Of a stretch of 47,926 bases of DNA, positions 32,933 through 41,873 are shown piece after piece; position 1 is the first letter of the stretch; each line of letters opens with the position of its first letter. Under the pieces are notes generated by a model. The model was not told the DNA's origin. It saw only the letters and a list, made by a program, of their open reading frames with translations, and searched no databases. Both the position numbers and the translations under genes were made by a program. The stretch comes from Deferribacteres bacterium (lineage in GTDB: Bacteria > Zhuqueibacterota > Zhuqueibacteria > Zhuqueibacterales > Geothermadaptataceae), in assembly GCA_020633655.1 (NCBI GenBank), contig JACKDF010000015.1:1-47926 (forward strand), read 5' to 3'.

Positions 32933-34027
32933 TTATCTTATATCACTCAATGAAACAAAGACAAATCCTTCCCCGGCTAACGTGGGTATCACCTCACTAA
33001 GCGCGGCCAAAGTGAAAGGTCGTGGATGTCCAATGCCGATGGCCATTCCCTGTGCCCGAGCCTGCTCAGCCAGACGCTGTAATTTCTGCACTATCGCTTC
33101 TTTTTCATCGACAGCATCGAGAAAAGTATTGTTTTGGAAGGCATGCATATGCATTTGGCTAGCTGTCTGATATGCAATGGATTGCTGTGAGGTGCGGCTA
33201 TCCAAAAAAATCAATCCGGCTTTTTTAATTTCCTGAAGTGCTGGTGTGATCGTTGCCGAATCTGCTGTAGCCTTGGAGCCCATGTGGTTGTTCAAACCGA
33301 TGGCGTGCGGAACAGCGACAATGGCTTTTTGCACCCTGTTGCGGATTTCCTTCTCCTCCAGGTTGGTCAGCAATGTGTAGCCATCCGATTCCACTTTTCC
33401 GTTCATTGGCTCCATCGGCATGTGGATAAATATCGTTTTGTTGCGCTGGTACAACTCCGCTGCCAGCTCTTGTGATTTGCGCAAACCGGGGATAACGGCA
33501 TAGGTGAGGGGGTAGGGGAAATCCAGTAATTGTTGCACGACCTCGCCTTCGTAATAGCCAAAATCATCGATGACTATAGCAATGCGTGGGCCTGTATTTT
33601 TTTGTTGATCGGGTACCATTGTTACTTCGTAAACAGCGCTCGTTTTGTACGTAAACTGAATCTGAGCTGCCCCGGACGCGTCCAGTTGCCGGCCTTTCAC
33701 GATTTTCCCGCCTTGCTGCATTACAAGCTGATTAACAGTCATATAAATCGCAGCCGGATGAATGTTTTGTGGCACTTCGATACGCAAATGTCTTGAATCA
33801 CTTTTTATTGCAGCGACCTCAATGTTGAATTGTTCTGCGAGTGTACGCTCAAACTGCGCCAGGAGGGGGAACGCTTCTTTTTTTATTACAGCATTTTTCG
33901 TTTCAAGCCAGGCAAGGGAAAGGGATTTGGTTTTCACGGCGAGCACGAAGAGTACACCGAAAAGAATCAGAAAAATGAGCAGAAAAATGAATTTGCGATC
34001 CGATTGAATTTGTGCTTTGCGCGGCAC
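32933..34027 (-). CDS. Divergent polysaccharide deacetylase family protein (YibQ-like)
   Basis: A 364-residue protein with one N-terminal membrane anchor (core FIFLLIFLILFGVLFVLAV), a small middle domain (about 40-160) and a C-terminal NodB-like divergent polysaccharide deacetylase domain (about 165-360). The domain has IAIVIDDFGYYEG (metal-site aspartates), FIHMPMEPMNG, HAIGLNNHMGSKAT, IFLDSRTS and GIGHPRPFT. Family members are periplasmic; their substrate is not established. The start is GTG at 34027 with AAGGA upstream, 14 bases after the preceding gene's stop. The longer frame (to 34108) would overlap that gene. Confidence 0.85.
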   Translation of the reverse strand: MPRKAQIQSDRKFIFLLIFLILFGVLFVLAVKTKSLSLAWLETKNAVIKKEAFPLLAQFERTLAEQFNIEVAAIKSDSRHLRIEVPQNIHPAAIYMTVNQLVMQQGGKIVKGRQLDASGAAQIQFTYKTSAVYEVTMVPDQQKNTGPRIAIVIDDFGYYEGEVVQQLLDFPYPLTYAVIPGLRKSQELAAELYQRNKTIFIHMPMEPMNGKVESDGYTLLTNLEEKEIRNRVQKAIVAVPHAIGLNNHMGSKATADSATITPALQEIKKAGLIFLDSRTSQQSIAYQTASQMHMHAFQNNTFLDAVDEKEAIVQKLQRLAEQARAQGMAIGIGHPRPFTLAALSEVIPTLAGEGFVFVSLSDIR

Positions 34028-34041
34028 TATATATCCTTGAT

Positions 34042-34647
34042 TTATTGACCGTAATTGGCTTTTAATGCACTCCACGTCGGTGCGTTTTCTGTAGAAATAT
34101 CCTGCCATTCCACGATAGCCCAGTCCCCGAAGGTATCTGCCATCAGTGTAAAGCGCGCTTCACCTTCCATCAGGACAGGAATGCCCTGGGATTGCTGGGA
34201 GTGGTGCATCTCCAGTTTGTATTTTGAAATGATGAGCGTCGTAATCCCGGAAGGATTTATTTGTGTATCATTAAACGAGACGAAATGCAGAGAATCCGCA
34301 GGCGTGAGCACACTTAACGTTGTAAAGTAACTGCGTTCATTTTCAGCATTCCAGGAAGAAAATACACCCGGTGACTCCGCTGCGACATCGGGAGCGGGAA
34401 TAAAGCGAAAAGCCGGCAAACCCTTGCTGGTATCACTTAAGGAGCGCACATAGTTTTCTACGTTTAATTCGAGTATGGCGTTCCGAAGATTCTCGATTAC
34501 AGATTTTTCATCGCGTGGTTGCACCCAGCTTTGGTGTGCCGATGTCGGTTCTTCGGGCTCACGCGTTGTGAAAGGATTTGTGCAGGCAAAGTAAAATAGC
34601 AGGGACAGGCTGTATAGGAAAAGATTTTGAATTCTATTTATAAACAT
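34042..34647 (-). CDS. Putative lipoprotein of unknown function
   Basis: A 201-residue protein with a hydrophobic signal ending LLFYFAC, an imperfect lipobox with the cysteine near residue 22. The body is polar, with FVSFNDTQINPSGITTLIIS, ARFTLMADTFGDWAIVEW and ISTENAPTWSALKANYG, compatible with a small beta-sandwich; no family is recognised. I use the ATG at 34647 rather than the TTG at 34659, neither having a convincing ribosome-binding site. It lies 14 bases upstream of the YibQ-like gene and probably shares a transcript with it. Confidence 0.65.
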   Translation of the reverse strand: MFINRIQNLFLYSLSLLFYFACTNPFTTREPEEPTSAHQSWVQPRDEKSVIENLRNAILELNVENYVRSLSDTSKGLPAFRFIPAPDVAAESPGVFSSWNAENERSYFTTLSVLTPADSLHFVSFNDTQINPSGITTLIISKYKLEMHHSQQSQGIPVLMEGEARFTLMADTFGDWAIVEWQDISTENAPTWSALKANYGQ

Positions 34648-34776
34648 CAGAAAACTCAAACCGCGAAATCAATTTCAATTTGTTTAAGATAGGATGTTCT
34701 CCACGGTTTTCAAATAAAAAAATTGTATCCCCATTTTTCGTTGGTGTTCGAAGGGATTGTACGGCTGTAACACTGG

Positions 34777-34821
34777 AAATAATAAAAACGACGAAGCGAT
34801 CGGGAACAACCCAACCGCTTC
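34777..34821 (-). terminator. Intrinsic terminator after the large T9SS cargo gene
   Basis: On the minus strand, GAAGCG (34821-34816) pairs with CGCTTC (34798-34793), with an inner GGG/CCC pair, and is followed by GTCGTTTTTATTATTT. It ends the two-gene unit at 34858-40016. Confidence 0.65.
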
Positions 34822-34857
34822 ATATATTTTAACAAAATTGTGTGTACTGGAATTTAG

Positions 34858-37800
34858 TTATCGTAACAGCAGCATCTTTTTTACAACCATTTCATTGCCA
34901 AACTGAACCCGGGCGAAATAGATTCCTGAGGGCAAATCCTTGCCGTTGCTGCCAGTTGCACGCCAGATCAGGCTGTGGTAGCCAGCTGGCATTTCTGCAT
35001 TGTCAATTGGTGTCGCAACCTTTTGGCCCAGCTGATTAAAAACAGTCACTCGTACACGTCCATCTTCTGGGAGATTAAACCGAAGAGTCGTTTCCGGATT
35101 AAAGGGATTGGGGAAATTTTGCATGACTGCGAAATCTTGTGGAATGAGTCCCAAGTCTCCGGCTGCTTTTTTTACAAATTCTGCATTGCCAACAGCCAGT
35201 TTCAGTTTTTTGGAACCATTGGCTTTGGCTACAAACTCATAATAATTCTCAGTACGTACATCGTGCACTCGTTGTTGTTCTTCGTCAATGAGATAGACAT
35301 CTGCATCCTGCGGCACGTTGGCATCGAAATCAAATGCAAGTTTAACGATCTCGTTTGTAGCATTGCAGCGCACATCGATTTCCCATACGAATTCGTCGAG
35401 GTCCGGGGCACGAAAATCGGTACTGAATCGATCTGTGAGCTGGTGCCATTCGGGATGTACAAATGAAACGGAGACATAACGCCCGATCAGTGGTGGCTCA
35501 GCCCTCTCGAGATCATCAAATCCTGCCGCACTGTTGTGCCGGACACCGATCCAGTTATGCAAATCGCGTGATTTTCCAGCCCATGCGGAAATTTGAATCG
35601 CCCAGTCTTGTGTCGATGCAGCAGCATCGGATAGACTCGTTTTTGCACTGCCTAACGTTGCTTCGTATGGTTGCACGACGAGATACATGGGATCCGCACT
35701 GCTGCTGCCCGCTGCTCGTGTTATATAAAGCGCGTAACCAGACCACGGTTGCATAGCCGATGCGATTTCCCAGCCTGCATCAAAGGCATACAACACGATT
35801 TCCGAGTTACTGTTTACAAGGGAAAGATCGGAGGTGTCTACAGCGAAATCGAACGGTGTTGCTACCAGGTTCCAGCCTTCAAATATTTCAATGGAATCCG
35901 GACAAAGTGTACGGCGTGTTTTGCCAGGACCAGTGTAAAATTCCTGGTTTTTTGTGTTCGTAATGAGAAAATAGGAGCGACCAGGGATAAACGGCCTGGC
36001 CGTATCACCCTCCAGCCAGCGTTGGCCGGCAGGGGCATGGGTGTCGTAATCGAATAAACGCCAGGTATTGATTTTACGTGTTCCTAAATCGTCGACAAAA
36101 ATGCTGTCAATTTGTGGATTTTTCAGATCGTATGGGATGGAAATGAGCTGATAATCCGTCGAATCTGTCCCCTTGAGTAGTGAAATGTTATTGCCATTTG
36201 CATCGTGTGGTGCCGGTCCAGCACCGCCTACATATGTTGGCAAAGCTACCCAGCCCGAGTCAAAATCTGCGCAGTCGGTAACTGGTGGAGCGAACGCGAT
36301 TCGGTCTGTACTGTCCTTTGCCATAATCCGGTACTCCAGGCCTCGATAGGGGATATCCTCCTGCGGGATAGTGATTATGAAATCCGTCGTGCCGAATATT
36401 TGCCGCGTGTCGTCATTGGATTTGCTGCTGAGGGTGCCGGCTGGTCGATATTCCACCCATACGTTTTTAACGCCGCGCTCATCGCTGATATGCACCGTAT
36501 CGCGGAATGCTTTGCCATGAATTGCACTGATAAATTCGGTGTTGGCCATGCCGGTGACCTCCGGCGGACACGTATCAATTTTATAGGCCAGTGCAAGGGG
36601 TTCTTCGAGACTGCTAAAATTCCCGGCGGAGTCGGAAACCCAAAAATACATATTTCCCGGCCCACATTTTGTGGGATTAAAAGCAAATTTAAATGCTGCA
36701 ATACCGTTTTGCACACTGCCGATATCGTTCAATTCTGCATAATCATAACCAGATTGGGGCAGCTCGTTGAATTTAATATAAACATGGGCGATGTCCAGGA
36801 GATCAACACGACTGATTGAAGCAAGTTTGAGCTTGACTTCAACACTATCGAGTTCCACCAGCCATGCACTTAACGGAATATTGGATTGCACAAGCGAGGG
36901 AGTGGCAGGTTTGGTCGTGTCGTATTTGAACCGTAGTGTCGTGTAAGCCTCATACCCGGAATTGCCTGCTGAATCGACCAGCCAGATAAAGGCGTACCAG
37001 TTTCCCTGGCTGATGGAGGACAACGACAAGGATGCGCAGTTCTGGTTGTCACCAAGGTTTAACGCACCGCCTTTACCCAGATCATCATTGTCGGTCGGTG
37101 GCAGTTCCTGTTGTGAGAATTTCCAGCGAATTTGGGCAATCCTGGTTTCGGCGTCGGCAATTTCCCAGCACAGATGCAAACCATTTTGATTGATGTATCC
37201 GCTGTATTCGTCACCCCAGTCAACCTGAAGATCAACAATACTGGTGGGCAGCAATTGGTTTGAAGTGTATCCTGCCAGGTCGAAGCGTGTGACCTCCTGA
37301 ATGAGGTCGTTTGTGGTCATGAGAATATAATATTCGTTATAAATTTTTGATTTTGTCGGCCGGAATGTGACCGCAATTTCAGCAGAATCCCCGGGTGCAA
37401 TGTCGCCCATTGTCGGTGTTACCGAATAGATGAGTGAATCCGGATACATCTCTAATTCAAAATGTAAGTTGTCGTCATGGGTAGCATCTTCTGCTTGCAG
37501 ATTTTTAATGATAAAAATCTGTGTCGAATCCTGATCTTTTTCAACGCGACCAAAGTCCAGTTGGGTTTTATCAAGCGAAAGAACGGGGCCTTTGGCGTTT
37601 GCTGCGACGGTAACGTTGCGAGGACTATCCGCGAGCTGTCTGCTATAAATAAGAACTTCATCGGTGTATGTGCCGCGATCCAGAGGGGAGAAAAGTACGC
37701 TTATCTCCAGCGAATCCTTTGCAGGAATACTCTTTGGCTTCATGCCTTCAAGAATAGAGAACGGCGCTGCCGCTTTCACACTGTCGATTGTCAAATCGGT

Positions 37801-38310
37801 GCAGCTCAAATTATACAACATCAGGCCCACGCGACGGCTTAAACCGGGTGGTGTATCCGTGAAAGACAGGCTTTCGGTGTGCATCAGATCGGGACGGCAA
37901 ATTCCCAATTGTTGTGTGCCGGGAGTTGATGCCATTTCAATCCCTGCCGCAGACTTTGCACTCTGAATTTGAAAATTATAAAAACCATTTTCGGTGGCGG
38001 GTTCCGCGTCGCTAATTACAAAAACACCACGCCAGATAACATCGGACACCCAGGTGCCATTTATTGGCAAAGGCAGTGAATAGCTTGAATCCAGGCTATA
38101 AAATATCTTGGGATGTGCATTGCTGCTTTGATCCATGGCCATATTAAATTGCAATTCAAGCGTGATTGTCCCGCCTGAGGTCAGCTGTATCGAGGTGCCA
38201 TTAACGAGAAAAGCCATGCCGGTCAAGACGGGTTTTGTGTCTTGTGCGGATGCTGTTGTGAACAACAGTGATACGAATAGAATTGTAAGTGCATTTATCG
38301 TGCGGTGCAT
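34858..38310 (-). CDS. Large T9SS-exported protein with ASH/HYDIN-type and Ig-like repeats
   Basis: A 1150-residue secreted protein. A signal peptide (LTILFVSLLFTTASAQ) is followed by an N-terminal beta domain. Two choice-of-anchor-D/ASH-like modules come next (about 145-350: LDFGRVEKDQDSTQIFIIKN, APGDSAEIAVTFRPTKSK), then Ig-like repeats carrying WLVDSAGNSG and WVSDSAGNFS, and a region with YQLISIPYDL and FEGWNLVATPFDF that recurs in FCB-group surface proteins. The C-terminal 85 residues are a type A T9SS tail (NFPNPFNPETTLRFNLP, GLPSGIY-type SGIYFARV, KKMLLL). I choose the ATG at 38310, which has AAGGA seven bases upstream, over the ATG at 38325. It begins 35 bases after the TolB-like gene. 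Function is probably adhesive or structural. Confidence 0.82.
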   Translation of the reverse strand: MHRTINALTILFVSLLFTTASAQDTKPVLTGMAFLVNGTSIQLTSGGTITLELQFNMAMDQSSNAHPKIFYSLDSSYSLPLPINGTWVSDVIWRGVFVISDAEPATENGFYNFQIQSAKSAAGIEMASTPGTQQLGICRPDLMHTESLSFTDTPPGLSRRVGLMLYNLSCTDLTIDSVKAAAPFSILEGMKPKSIPAKDSLEISVLFSPLDRGTYTDEVLIYSRQLADSPRNVTVAANAKGPVLSLDKTQLDFGRVEKDQDSTQIFIIKNLQAEDATHDDNLHFELEMYPDSLIYSVTPTMGDIAPGDSAEIAVTFRPTKSKIYNEYYILMTTNDLIQEVTRFDLAGYTSNQLLPTSIVDLQVDWGDEYSGYINQNGLHLCWEIADAETRIAQIRWKFSQQELPPTDNDDLGKGGALNLGDNQNCASLSLSSISQGNWYAFIWLVDSAGNSGYEAYTTLRFKYDTTKPATPSLVQSNIPLSAWLVELDSVEVKLKLASISRVDLLDIAHVYIKFNELPQSGYDYAELNDIGSVQNGIAAFKFAFNPTKCGPGNMYFWVSDSAGNFSSLEEPLALAYKIDTCPPEVTGMANTEFISAIHGKAFRDTVHISDERGVKNVWVEYRPAGTLSSKSNDDTRQIFGTTDFIITIPQEDIPYRGLEYRIMAKDSTDRIAFAPPVTDCADFDSGWVALPTYVGGAGPAPHDANGNNISLLKGTDSTDYQLISIPYDLKNPQIDSIFVDDLGTRKINTWRLFDYDTHAPAGQRWLEGDTARPFIPGRSYFLITNTKNQEFYTGPGKTRRTLCPDSIEIFEGWNLVATPFDFAVDTSDLSLVNSNSEIVLYAFDAGWEIASAMQPWSGYALYITRAAGSSSADPMYLVVQPYEATLGSAKTSLSDAAASTQDWAIQISAWAGKSRDLHNWIGVRHNSAAGFDDLERAEPPLIGRYVSVSFVHPEWHQLTDRFSTDFRAPDLDEFVWEIDVRCNATNEIVKLAFDFDANVPQDADVYLIDEEQQRVHDVRTENYYEFVAKANGSKKLKLAVGNAEFVKKAAGDLGLIPQDFAVMQNFPNPFNPETTLRFNLPEDGRVRVTVFNQLGQKVATPIDNAEMPAGYHSLIWRATGSNGKDLPSGIYFARVQFGNEMVVKKMLLLR

Positions 38311-38345
38311 CAATTTATCCTTCATGAAAAAAGTCGTCGTCCCTG

Positions 38346-40016
38346 TTAATCATTCCCTAAAAAAGCAGGCGGTGGCGGAAGTGGTGGCCCGTTGTTTTCG
38401 TCTCCACCCGATTTTCCAAGGTTTTTCACTGCGAAAAATACGCCTGTGCCCACGCCAGTGGCAAGAATACTGTAAACACCCCATTTCCCGACACGGAATT
38501 GACGATTCGCCTTTTCGCCTGCAGGTTTTTCCGATTCCTTTTCACCCGTCAGGAATTCCGCGGCAGGAAAACCGTCATCCGAAATGGCTTGTTGTTCTGT
38601 TGTCCCCTGCCTTGCGGCCTGTGAATCCTGGCCGGATTCTTTGTATTCGGGAAAGAGTTCATCAATTTTATTTGCTGAAGCACTTGTCGATGTAGTGGCA
38701 TTTGTTTCGTTGGACACCTGGCCACGTGCCTGCGCATCGCGTTCAGCGATTAGCTCCTCTTTCGATTTTTTTACCGGAAGTTTTCTCTTTGCAGAGGCAT
38801 CAGCATAGTTCGACCAGATATCATCGCTCAAACTATTCTCCCCACCGCTGCGCTGTTTTTCACGAATCGAAGGTTCTTTACTTTCACCGGAGATTTTAAA
38901 GCTGTCTAATTGGTAAGTTGTCTCACCACCCTGTAAATCCTTTTCCTCATCCCAGGTGATTTCAATCAGGTCTTTTTTCTTGGGCTGTGGAGTATAACCC
39001 TGGCGGCGAGCATTTTCTCTTTGATTCGCATCGCTTATGGAATCAGCTTGAGCGATGTTTTGCTGGGATTTTTCTGCAGGAGAAAAATCATCTTTACGTG
39101 GCGTTGCAGCTCCATTCTGCAGATCATCTTCTGTTGTGAGCGCATCTGTTTGTGTCTCTGCCAAATCCTCCGTTGTGAACATGGCATCGCCCAAAAGGTC
39201 GCCGGATTCATCGAAACCAGATTCAGTATTTGACTCATTGTTTGTGTCGTCAAAGTTTTCTGTTGCTGCTTCATCTCCAAAAGAATTGAAACTTATGGTT
39301 TCCACACTGTCTTGATCGAGCAGATCCATTGTAGGCTTTTGTTTGGTCTCATTTAAGTTTTCTTTCGGCCATTCTGTAGAATCAAAATTTCCTTCCTGTA
39401 CTGTCTGCCATTCACCATCGGGTATTTCTGTGTTCAATTTTTCAACAGCTTTTTGCTTGGCTTTTTCAATACGTTGCCTCTCGAGATTTTCCTGCTCTGC
39501 CTGGCGGAAGCTTCGTGTCGAAATTGGCATATCCCCGGATACTTTTAATCCCAGGAGTTTTCGCCCGATGTTTTGCATCTGTTCCCGCATAATAACAAGA
39601 TCGCCGTCAAACTTATATGATGCTGAACCAACGAGTTTGCGAGTTTGCACGTTCGCGATGCGGAATTCGCAAGCGTAAAAATCACCCATCTGGTGCACAA
39701 TGCCATATACGACGAGGTCCGCTTCGAGGTCCTGACCGATTTGCAGTGCACACCGGCGCGAAGAGCAATATTCCGATTCTTCGAAATTTATTGTTTGCAA
39801 AGCAAGTGGTTGAATGAAATTAACGTCACCCATACGCCGCTTCAGTTCTTGTGTGAGAATCTCCGCATCGTTTGCCGTGAGATCTCCACGAGGCTGTATT
39901 GGGATTACCGCGAGGGTATAAACTTTTATTCTGTATGCTGCTGCCTGGAGAAAATCAGGCAAGGCGAGTGTTGCTACAAAATTAAGCAGCACGAGGATGC
40001 TTAGTAGCTTCTTCAT
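38346..40016 (-). CDS. TolB/CsgG-like N-domain protein with long disordered region and C-terminal membrane anchor
   Basis: A 556-residue protein starting with a signal peptide (KKLLSILVLLNFVATLALPDFLQAA). A 140-residue domain follows with AVIPIQPRGDLTANDAEILT, LTQELKRRMGDVNF and ADLVVYGIVHQMGDFYACEF, which resembles the TolB N-terminal/CsgG alpha-beta fold. A long acidic, Ser/Thr/Gln/Asn-rich disordered stretch (about 200-500) comes next. The C-terminus has one membrane segment (WGVYSILATGVGTGVFFAV) and a proline-rich tail, GPPLPPPPAFL. The ATG at 40016 is preceded by CAGGAATTC. The longer frame to 40100 adds residues before the signal peptide. It is upstream of the T9SS cargo on the same strand and likely co-transcribed. 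Function unknown. Confidence 0.72.
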   Translation of the reverse strand: MKKLLSILVLLNFVATLALPDFLQAAAYRIKVYTLAVIPIQPRGDLTANDAEILTQELKRRMGDVNFIQPLALQTINFEESEYCSSRRCALQIGQDLEADLVVYGIVHQMGDFYACEFRIANVQTRKLVGSASYKFDGDLVIMREQMQNIGRKLLGLKVSGDMPISTRSFRQAEQENLERQRIEKAKQKAVEKLNTEIPDGEWQTVQEGNFDSTEWPKENLNETKQKPTMDLLDQDSVETISFNSFGDEAATENFDDTNNESNTESGFDESGDLLGDAMFTTEDLAETQTDALTTEDDLQNGAATPRKDDFSPAEKSQQNIAQADSISDANQRENARRQGYTPQPKKKDLIEITWDEEKDLQGGETTYQLDSFKISGESKEPSIREKQRSGGENSLSDDIWSNYADASAKRKLPVKKSKEELIAERDAQARGQVSNETNATTSTSASANKIDELFPEYKESGQDSQAARQGTTEQQAISDDGFPAAEFLTGEKESEKPAGEKANRQFRVGKWGVYSILATGVGTGVFFAVKNLGKSGGDENNGPPLPPPPAFLGND

Positions 40017-40498
40017 TGCGAATTCCTGTAATAATATGCAAAATGCAGGTCGGGGCTGATTTGATATTAGGTAAGACAATCTACAAAACTTCAGTGCCAC
40101 AACCGGTTTATCTGTCCGTTGATATTTTCCAAAAAATGGAATGATTTGATAATTCCTGACTCTTCCCTGGAATTATAGTTTAGATTTGAATTCCATTTTG
40201 TCTCATCCGTGAAAACCCGATTAAAATCCATAATCGTTATCCCGGGTTTTTGAGAAGAAAATTGATCTACAGAAATATTACGCCAAATTTGGAGCTTTTG
40301 CGGGTTTATCTGTGAAAAATCTCTGTAAGTTGTGCATGTTATTTTTATAGCGGGAGTCTAAAAAGTCTAAGAAAATCCGTCACTGCTTCTTGAGGGAATC
40401 GTTTATTGAAACGAAATTTTCGGAATTTCTATCGATTCTTTTGCTTTTTCTCCCCGTGAAAATGGACGATATCTGAAGTTATACAAGCTTTTATTATC
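40017..40498. other. Divergent intergenic region without a gene
   Basis: About 480 bases between the TolB-like gene and the promoter at 40499. No ORF with a start and ribosome-binding site and no recognised RNA gene. The bases just before 40499 are AT-rich and could serve as an UP element. No clear promoter for the minus-strand unit could be assigned. Confidence 0.4.
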
Positions 40499-40527
40499 TT
40501 GACAAAGGCAAGTGCGGTATGTATATT
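40499..40527 (+). promoter_or_regulatory. Strong sigma-70-type promoter
   Basis: TTGACA (40499-40504), 17-base spacer, TATATT (40522-40527). One mismatch from consensus. Transcription would start near 40534, giving a leader of about 117 bases before the flippase-like gene. Confidence 0.65.
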
Positions 40528-40589
40528 TCGCATTCTTTGCGCTTTTGGGATGGATGTTTGCTATAGTAAAGCTAAATCACCGATTATAC

Positions 40590-40641
40590 TCACGCTTGCC
40601 ATGGATAACCTATTGAACCTGAAGCGTGAAAATTTTTTCTT
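40590..40641 (+). terminator. Terminator-like hairpin in the leader
   Basis: TCACGCTT (40590-40597) pairs with AAGCGTGA (40622-40629) across a 24-base loop and is followed by AAATTTTTTCTT. Lying between promoter and gene, it may be an attenuator or the 3' end of a short RNA. Confidence 0.45.
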
Positions 40642-40654
40642 AAAAGTCTCATGA
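40601..40654 (+). CDS. Possible 17-residue leader peptide coupled to the flippase-like gene
   Basis: ATG at 40601 opens a 17-codon frame (MDNLLNLKRENFFLKVS) that ends with TGA at 40652-40654, overlapping the ATG of the next gene by two bases (ATGA). The frame runs through the loop and 3' arm of the terminator-like hairpin. There is no clear Shine-Dalgarno in front of either this ORF or the downstream gene, so translational coupling is plausible. Four leucines in seventeen residues are suggestive but not proof of attenuation. Short size makes chance a real alternative. Confidence 0.3.
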   Translation: MDNLLNLKRENFFLKVS

Positions 40655-41679
40655 AAAACAAAGTAATCCTCGGTATTTTCGTTAGTATTATTTTCCTCTA
40701 CCTCGCCTTTCGCTCAGTCGATTTAAATCAAATGGTTATGTCGCTGCAAAATGCTGATTATTGGTGGATCGCTCCGGGGATCGGATTCATGTTTTTAAGT
40801 CTCGTTTTGCGTGCCTATCGATGGCGTCTTTTCATGTTACCAATAAAGGAAGTGGAAACAAAAAAATTGTTTTCTGCGATGATGATTGGTTACATGGCAA
40901 ATAATGTTTTTCCCCTTCGATTAGGTGAATTCATGCGTGCATTTGCCATCGGCAGGTCGGCCGGTGTTTCCCGCGCAGGAGCCTTCGCCACAATCCTTGT
41001 CGAACGAATTATCGATGTCCTTTCGCTTTTAATCATTTTTGGCATTACCATGCTTTTCCATGATTTTCCAGACGGAATCGAAAAAGCAGGTATTTTAATT
41101 TTTTTAGGTGCATTTACACTGGTGATTTTCATCATTATGCTGCTGCGCAAAACAAGACAGACGATGCGCTTTGTTTGGTGGCTCACTTCGCCATTGCCTT
41201 ACAAGCTCAAGAAAAAAATATACGTTATCATTCGTTCTTTTTTGCAGGGATTTGAAGTCTTAGGGAAGTCTGATCACTACGTTATTATTTTTATTCAAAG
41301 CATAACTTTGTGGCTGCTTTATGCCGGTATAGTTTATGTTACCTTTTTCGTATTCGACTTATCCCTCGAAAATGCCTCGACGATTATCGCAAGCCTGGTT
41401 CTGCTCGTCATGGTGAGTATTGGAATAATGATTCCGGCTTCACCGGGTTTTGTCGGTACCTATCACTATTTTTGTGTGCAGGGCCTTGCTCTTTTCGGAG
41501 TTGGAGCGAACGAAGCATCGAGTTTTGCCATTATTTTGCATATTTCAAATTACATTCCGGTTACCCTGCTTGGCTTTTTTTATTTTTGGAAAGAAAATTT
41601 GCACTTTAAGGATGCTTTGGAACAGAAGAGCAGTGCTGGAGAAACCTCAAAACCTGAAGAAGTGCAGGAACTGCAATAG
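40651..41679 (+). CDS. Flippase-like membrane protein (lysylphosphatidylglycerol synthase TM region family)
   Basis: A 342-residue inner-membrane protein with about eight membrane segments. Family features are the start ILGIFVSIIFLYLAFRSVDL, LVLRAYRWRLFMLP, the conserved VFPLRLGEFMRAFAIGRSAG and VERIIDVLSL, and the later IPASPGFVGTYHYF. The family (also called UPF0104/AglD-like) includes the flippase half of MprF, but this protein has no synthetase domain, so a role in moving lipids or lipid-linked sugars is inference. The start is inferred from the conserved N-terminus. No Shine-Dalgarno is visible, and a short leader ORF overlaps the start. A strong promoter lies 120 bases upstream. Confidence 0.85.
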   Translation: MKNKVILGIFVSIIFLYLAFRSVDLNQMVMSLQNADYWWIAPGIGFMFLSLVLRAYRWRLFMLPIKEVETKKLFSAMMIGYMANNVFPLRLGEFMRAFAIGRSAGVSRAGAFATILVERIIDVLSLLIIFGITMLFHDFPDGIEKAGILIFLGAFTLVIFIIMLLRKTRQTMRFVWWLTSPLPYKLKKKIYVIIRSFLQGFEVLGKSDHYVIIFIQSITLWLLYAGIVYVTFFVFDLSLENASTIIASLVLLVMVSIGIMIPASPGFVGTYHYFCVQGLALFGVGANEASSFAIILHISNYIPVTLLGFFYFWKENLHFKDALEQKSSAGETSKPEEVQELQ

Positions 41680-41812
41680 CTACAGTGCTCCATTATCAAA
41701 GTTCGTTTCTTTCTGCCAAATCTAATTTCATCTCATGCAAAACGGAAATTTCTGTTTGTGATCTACCCAAGTTAATAAAAGAATGAACACCATAAAATTG
41801 CCACTGTGTAAT

Positions 41813-41841
41813 TTGACATTTCATCAATAATTTTCTATATT
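41813..41841 (+). promoter_or_regulatory. Strong promoter for the GGCT-lipoprotein-Omp85 operon
   Basis: TTGACA (41813-41818), 17-base spacer, TATATT (41836-41841). The -10 also reads TATATTTG, matching the Bacteroidota TAnnTTTG element. It lies 32 bases before the first gene. Confidence 0.7.
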
Positions 41842-41873
41842 TGACTCCCTTTGTTTAATTTTTTGAATAAGTT

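Noticed and set aside
36205..36819. 204-codon plus-strand ORF opposite the large T9SS cargo gene
   Set aside because: Antisense shadow, no ribosome-binding site or domain.
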